Of a stretch of DNA of 64,000 nucleotides, positions 62,024 to 64,000 are shown piece after piece; the first letter of the stretch is position 1; each line of letters opens with the position of its first letter. This DNA is from Paenibacillus protaetiae. Lineage in GTDB: Bacteria > Bacillota > Bacilli > Paenibacillales > Paenibacillaceae. Under the pieces are notes generated by a model, which did no database searches, was not told the DNA's origin, and saw only the letters and a list, made by a program, of their open reading frames with translations. Position numbers and translations under genes: made by a program. The stretch covers positions 1,364,001 through 1,428,000 of the forward strand of contig NZ_CP035492.1 in the NCBI RefSeq assembly GCF_004135365.1. Direction: 5' to 3'.

Positions 62024-62587
62024 TTACAGCTCGTCGTCCAGAAGATCTGGGTCGAGATCTTCATAGTCTCCGTCGCCGAGACCGAATTCGAATTCTTTGC
62101 CGTCCAGACCGTCGATGCCGCCTGGAACAACCGCTACGCAAACTTTGGTTTCGGCAACCATTTCAACTGCGTATTCCCGTTCTACCCGAACGACAACATC
62201 CGTACCGTTCGATGAAGTATTGGCCTCGATGCAGTTTGGCTCCTGCAGGCATTCAGCCGTTACTTCCTCTGTAGAGCTTCTATGCTTCGGATCCAGGTAC
62301 GACAGCGGGATATGCTCTACATAATGTACGGATTCCTTTGCTACGTCTGTTTGCGAATTTTTACTGTACGAATACCAAATGTTGATATCGTAAGTACCGA
62401 TAACCTCGATGCCGTCGCCCGAACGAACCGCTTCATATTGATGGTTAATTATCCATGCGCCCAAAATGCTTGTTGGTACATGAGGCGGCGTTACGGTATG
62501 GGTTACAGTGGAAAACTTACGACCTTTGCCGCAGACAGCTTTCGTAATTATTTCTCTGTACTGAAGCTGTTTATCTGCAATAGTCAT
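62024..62587 (-). CDS. cotE: Outer spore coat morphogenetic protein CotE
   Basis: Organises assembly of the outer spore coat around the forespore. From ATG 62587 (GGAGGAGG at 8 bases) the protein has 187 residues, near the B. subtilis 181. Conserved stretches are QYREIITKAVCGKGRKFS, VPTSILGAWIINHQYEAV, IEVIGTYDINIWYSYSKN, VAKESVHYVEHIPLSYLDP and a strongly acidic C-terminus (YEDLDPDLLDDEL). The 10 codons before 62587 lack support. It sits next to mutS as in B. subtilis (cotE-mutS-mutL), with the amidoligase gene inserted between. Confidence 0.96.
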   Translation of the reverse strand: MTIADKQLQYREIITKAVCGKGRKFSTVTHTVTPPHVPTSILGAWIINHQYEAVRSGDGIEVIGTYDINIWYSYSKNSQTDVAKESVHYVEHIPLSYLDPKHRSSTEEVTAECLQEPNCIEANTSSNGTDVVVRVEREYAVEMVAETKVCVAVVPGGIDGLDGKEFEFGLGDGDYEDLDPDLLDDEL

Positions 62588-62621
62588 TGATTTAACCTCC
62601 TCCATACAATCATTCAATTAA

Positions 62622-62650
62622 AGTGTATGCAGGACATTCGTCTAGGGTGA
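62622..62650 (-). promoter_or_regulatory. Candidate sigma-E promoter of cotE
   Basis: Minus-strand CATACACT (62622-62629) fits the sigma-E -10 consensus CATACANT. A TCACCCT stretch 14 bases upstream is a partial -35 match. It lies 35 bases before the cotE start. B. subtilis cotE is read from sigma-E and sigma-K promoters, so this is expected. Confidence 0.55.
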
Positions 62651-62884
62651 CTGTTTCTTTTCCCGCGCCGCTACGATTTTTTTGCCCTTACTATTTTATG
62701 GCAATCGCTCGGTCAACATGACTTTTAGTTTTGTCATGCAGGCAAAAGCCGCGCAAAACGCGGAAATAAAGCAGTTTTCCCGCAGGATGTCCGGTATGCT
62801 TCAAGCGGTGAACGGCTAATCCGGCAAACATCGCAAGAAGCCGTCCGGCCGTTTGGCACAAATAAGATAGGAAAGAAACAGAGA
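62651..62884. other. Intergenic region between cotE and the ABC permease
   Basis: No gene was found. A small hairpin CCGCG / CGCGG (62749-62763) followed on the minus strand by CTTTTG may terminate the permease transcript that stops at 62885. Nothing else was recognised. Confidence 0.4.
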
Positions 62885-63760
62885 TTAACGGTCTTTCCAG
62901 CCGGCGGTCAGCTTCCGCTCCAGGTAAGCTACCAGTTGGTACATAATCGTTGCCACAACGGCAATGACGACAAGCGTGGATAATACAAGTGTGAAATTGA
63001 ACACCTGGAAGCCGTAAATGATCAAATAACCAAGGCCTGATTTCGCAACCAGAAACTCGCCGACGATTACGCCGACCCAAGCCATGCCTACGTTTACTTT
63101 TAACGCCGAGATAATAACAGGGAAAGATGCCGGCAATATGACAAACCGGAACAGCTGATAACGCGATGCGCCAAACAGCTTCACCACTTTGATGTGGCCG
63201 GGGTCTACTTCGCGGAATTGATTATAAATGTTAAGTGTTGTAATTATGACGGTAACGGATAAAGTAACGGCGACAATGGATAGAAATCCCGGGCCAAGCA
63301 GGACGATAAACAACGGGCCAAGCGCAACTTTAGGCAAACTGTTCAGCACAACCAGATAAGGATCGAGCACTCGGGATAAAAAAGGCACCCACCACAAAAG
63401 CGCGGCCAGCAAGGTTCCAAATAAGGTGCCAAGCACAAATCCTACGATCGTTTCGCCTACTGTAACCCCGATATGCGGCCATACCGTGCCGTCTGCCATC
63501 GAGGTCCACAGCTGGCGGGCGACTTTCGTCGGGTAGCTGAACAGAAGCGGATCGACCCACCGGTTCCGGCCGGCAAGTTCCCAAGCAACGATAAAAACGG
63601 CAAGGATTATAAATTGAAGCGAGGCGGCGGCCGAAGCAATCCGTTTGGCACGTTTCAAATGGCTGCGGTGCAGCTGGCCAAGCCAGGCGCTCCGGTCTTC
63701 TTGAACACCGGATACGGCGGCTGCCTCATCTGCTTCGGTCTTCTCATTCCGGTTACTCAC
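62885..63760 (-). CDS. ABC transporter permease, SsuC/TauC/NrtB type
   Basis: Inner-membrane permease of 291 residues from GTG 63760, which follows GGGAGG at 8 bases and overlaps the ATPase stop by 8 bases; the longer frame to 63889 is rejected. Helices include FIILAVFIVAWELA and IVGFVLGTLFGTLLAALLWW. The ATPase-contact loop reads GHIKVVKLFGASRYQLFRFV followed by ILPASFP. The family imports sulfonates, nitrate, taurine, thiamine precursors (ThiX type) or aliphatic amides; the substrate cannot be decided without the binding protein, which is outside the window. Confidence 0.85.
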   Translation of the reverse strand: MSNRNEKTEADEAAAVSGVQEDRSAWLGQLHRSHLKRAKRIASAAASLQFIILAVFIVAWELAGRNRWVDPLLFSYPTKVARQLWTSMADGTVWPHIGVTVGETIVGFVLGTLFGTLLAALLWWVPFLSRVLDPYLVVLNSLPKVALGPLFIVLLGPGFLSIVAVTLSVTVIITTLNIYNQFREVDPGHIKVVKLFGASRYQLFRFVILPASFPVIISALKVNVGMAWVGVIVGEFLVAKSGLGYLIIYGFQVFNFTLVLSTLVVIAVVATIMYQLVAYLERKLTAGWKDR

Positions 63761-64000
63761 GGGAGCTTCCTCCCTTCCGGTCTTCGCCTGCTGCCGGCAG
63801 ATCGGCATCGACCTGCTCCAGCTCCGCCCAAAGACGGTCGAATATTTCCTGAAATCCCGGAAGGCGCCTGGCTTCCAGCGGTCCGGCACTGCTCAGCGCC
63901 TCCGGAACGACAAGCTCGAATCGGATGCGGCCCGGATTGCGGGCAAGCACAATGACCCGGTCGCTCATCGCTGCCGCTTCCGCCAAATCATGCGTCACCA
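63753..64000 (-). CDS. ABC transporter ATP-binding protein, C-terminal end (partial)
   Basis: Only the last 82 codons are inside the window; the frame runs off the right edge. It shows the H-loop VTHDLAEAAAMSDRVIVLARN, the end of an SsuB/TauB-like ATPase, and a C-terminal tail of about 55 residues. It is coupled to the permease gene by an 8-base overlap, so the two form one transporter. Confidence 0.85.
   Translation of the reverse strand, partial: VTHDLAEAAAMSDRVIVLARNPGRIRFELVVPEALSSAGPLEARRLPGFQEIFDRLWAELEQVDADLPAAGEDRKGGSSRE

Overview
The window reads as chromosomal DNA of a spore-forming, low-to-mid G+C Firmicute, most likely Paenibacillus or a close relative. This is inferred from gene content and order: the spore genes cotE and spoVK, the Bacillus-type orders spoVK-hflX-ynbB-glnR-glnA and cotE-(x)-mutS-mutL, a divergent lexA/yneA pair, and a YesM/YesN-controlled pectin-oligomer uptake locus. 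Almost all genes are on the minus strand; the exceptions are an esterase, thiN, mtnD and lexA. No rRNA, tRNA, CRISPR array, prophage or insertion sequence was recognised.

Layout. 1-4.9 kb: pyruvate dehydrogenase operon (pdhA, pdhB, pdhC, lpd; lpd runs off the left edge) behind a clear sigma-A promoter. 5-8 kb: esterase-like hydrolase, low-molecular-weight protein tyrosine phosphatase, TRIC/UPF0126 membrane protein, thiamine pyrophosphokinase. 8.1-10.6 kb: a MutS2-like ATPase without an Smr domain, preceded by a non-coding stretch with a probable structured RNA. 10.6-13.7 kb: compact operon of nitrilase-fold amidohydrolase, two GNAT acetyltransferases and a PhnP-like metallo-beta-lactamase. 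13.7-17.7 kb: OmpR-type two-component system and a Ser/Thr kinase fused to a degenerate MinD/CpaE-like P-loop domain. 17.8-25.8 kb: Yes-type sugar-acid uptake regulon (sensor, AraC-type regulator, two permeases, a frameshifted GH105 hydrolase, binding protein), with a shared 36-bp promoter element and a CcpA-type cre site.

25.9-35 kb: a frameshifted RlmM/FtsJ-like methyltransferase, a small receiver-like protein, then genome-maintenance genes nfo, fpg, mrfB and mrfA, and rnz. 35-42.3 kb: metH divergent from mtnD, a HAD phosphatase, ynzC, and the SOS pair yneA/lexA with four LexA-type boxes. 42.5-48.7 kb: a Gln-rich small protein, then glnA, glnR, ynbB, hflX and spoVK, with a GlnR/TnrA operator and strong promoter ahead of glnR. 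48.9-52.9 kb: a YdcF-family protein, a DUF402 protein and a class A penicillin-binding protein whose frame is broken. 53-60.2 kb: operon mutS-mutL-rsmJ-like-miaA-hfq. 60.3-62.6 kb: a GS-fold amidoligase between mutS and cotE. 62.9-64 kb: ABC permease and the truncated end of its ATPase.

Three genes (GH105, RlmM-like, class A PBP) are each broken by the apparent loss of one G from a G-run, and each is restored by one added G. That common signature should be resolved at read level before any of them is called a pseudogene. The observations with most novelty are the kinase/P-loop fusion, the structured RNA ahead of the MutS2-like gene, the amidoligase beside cotE, the nitrilase-GNAT-GNAT-PhnP operon and the duplicated Yes-regulon promoter element.
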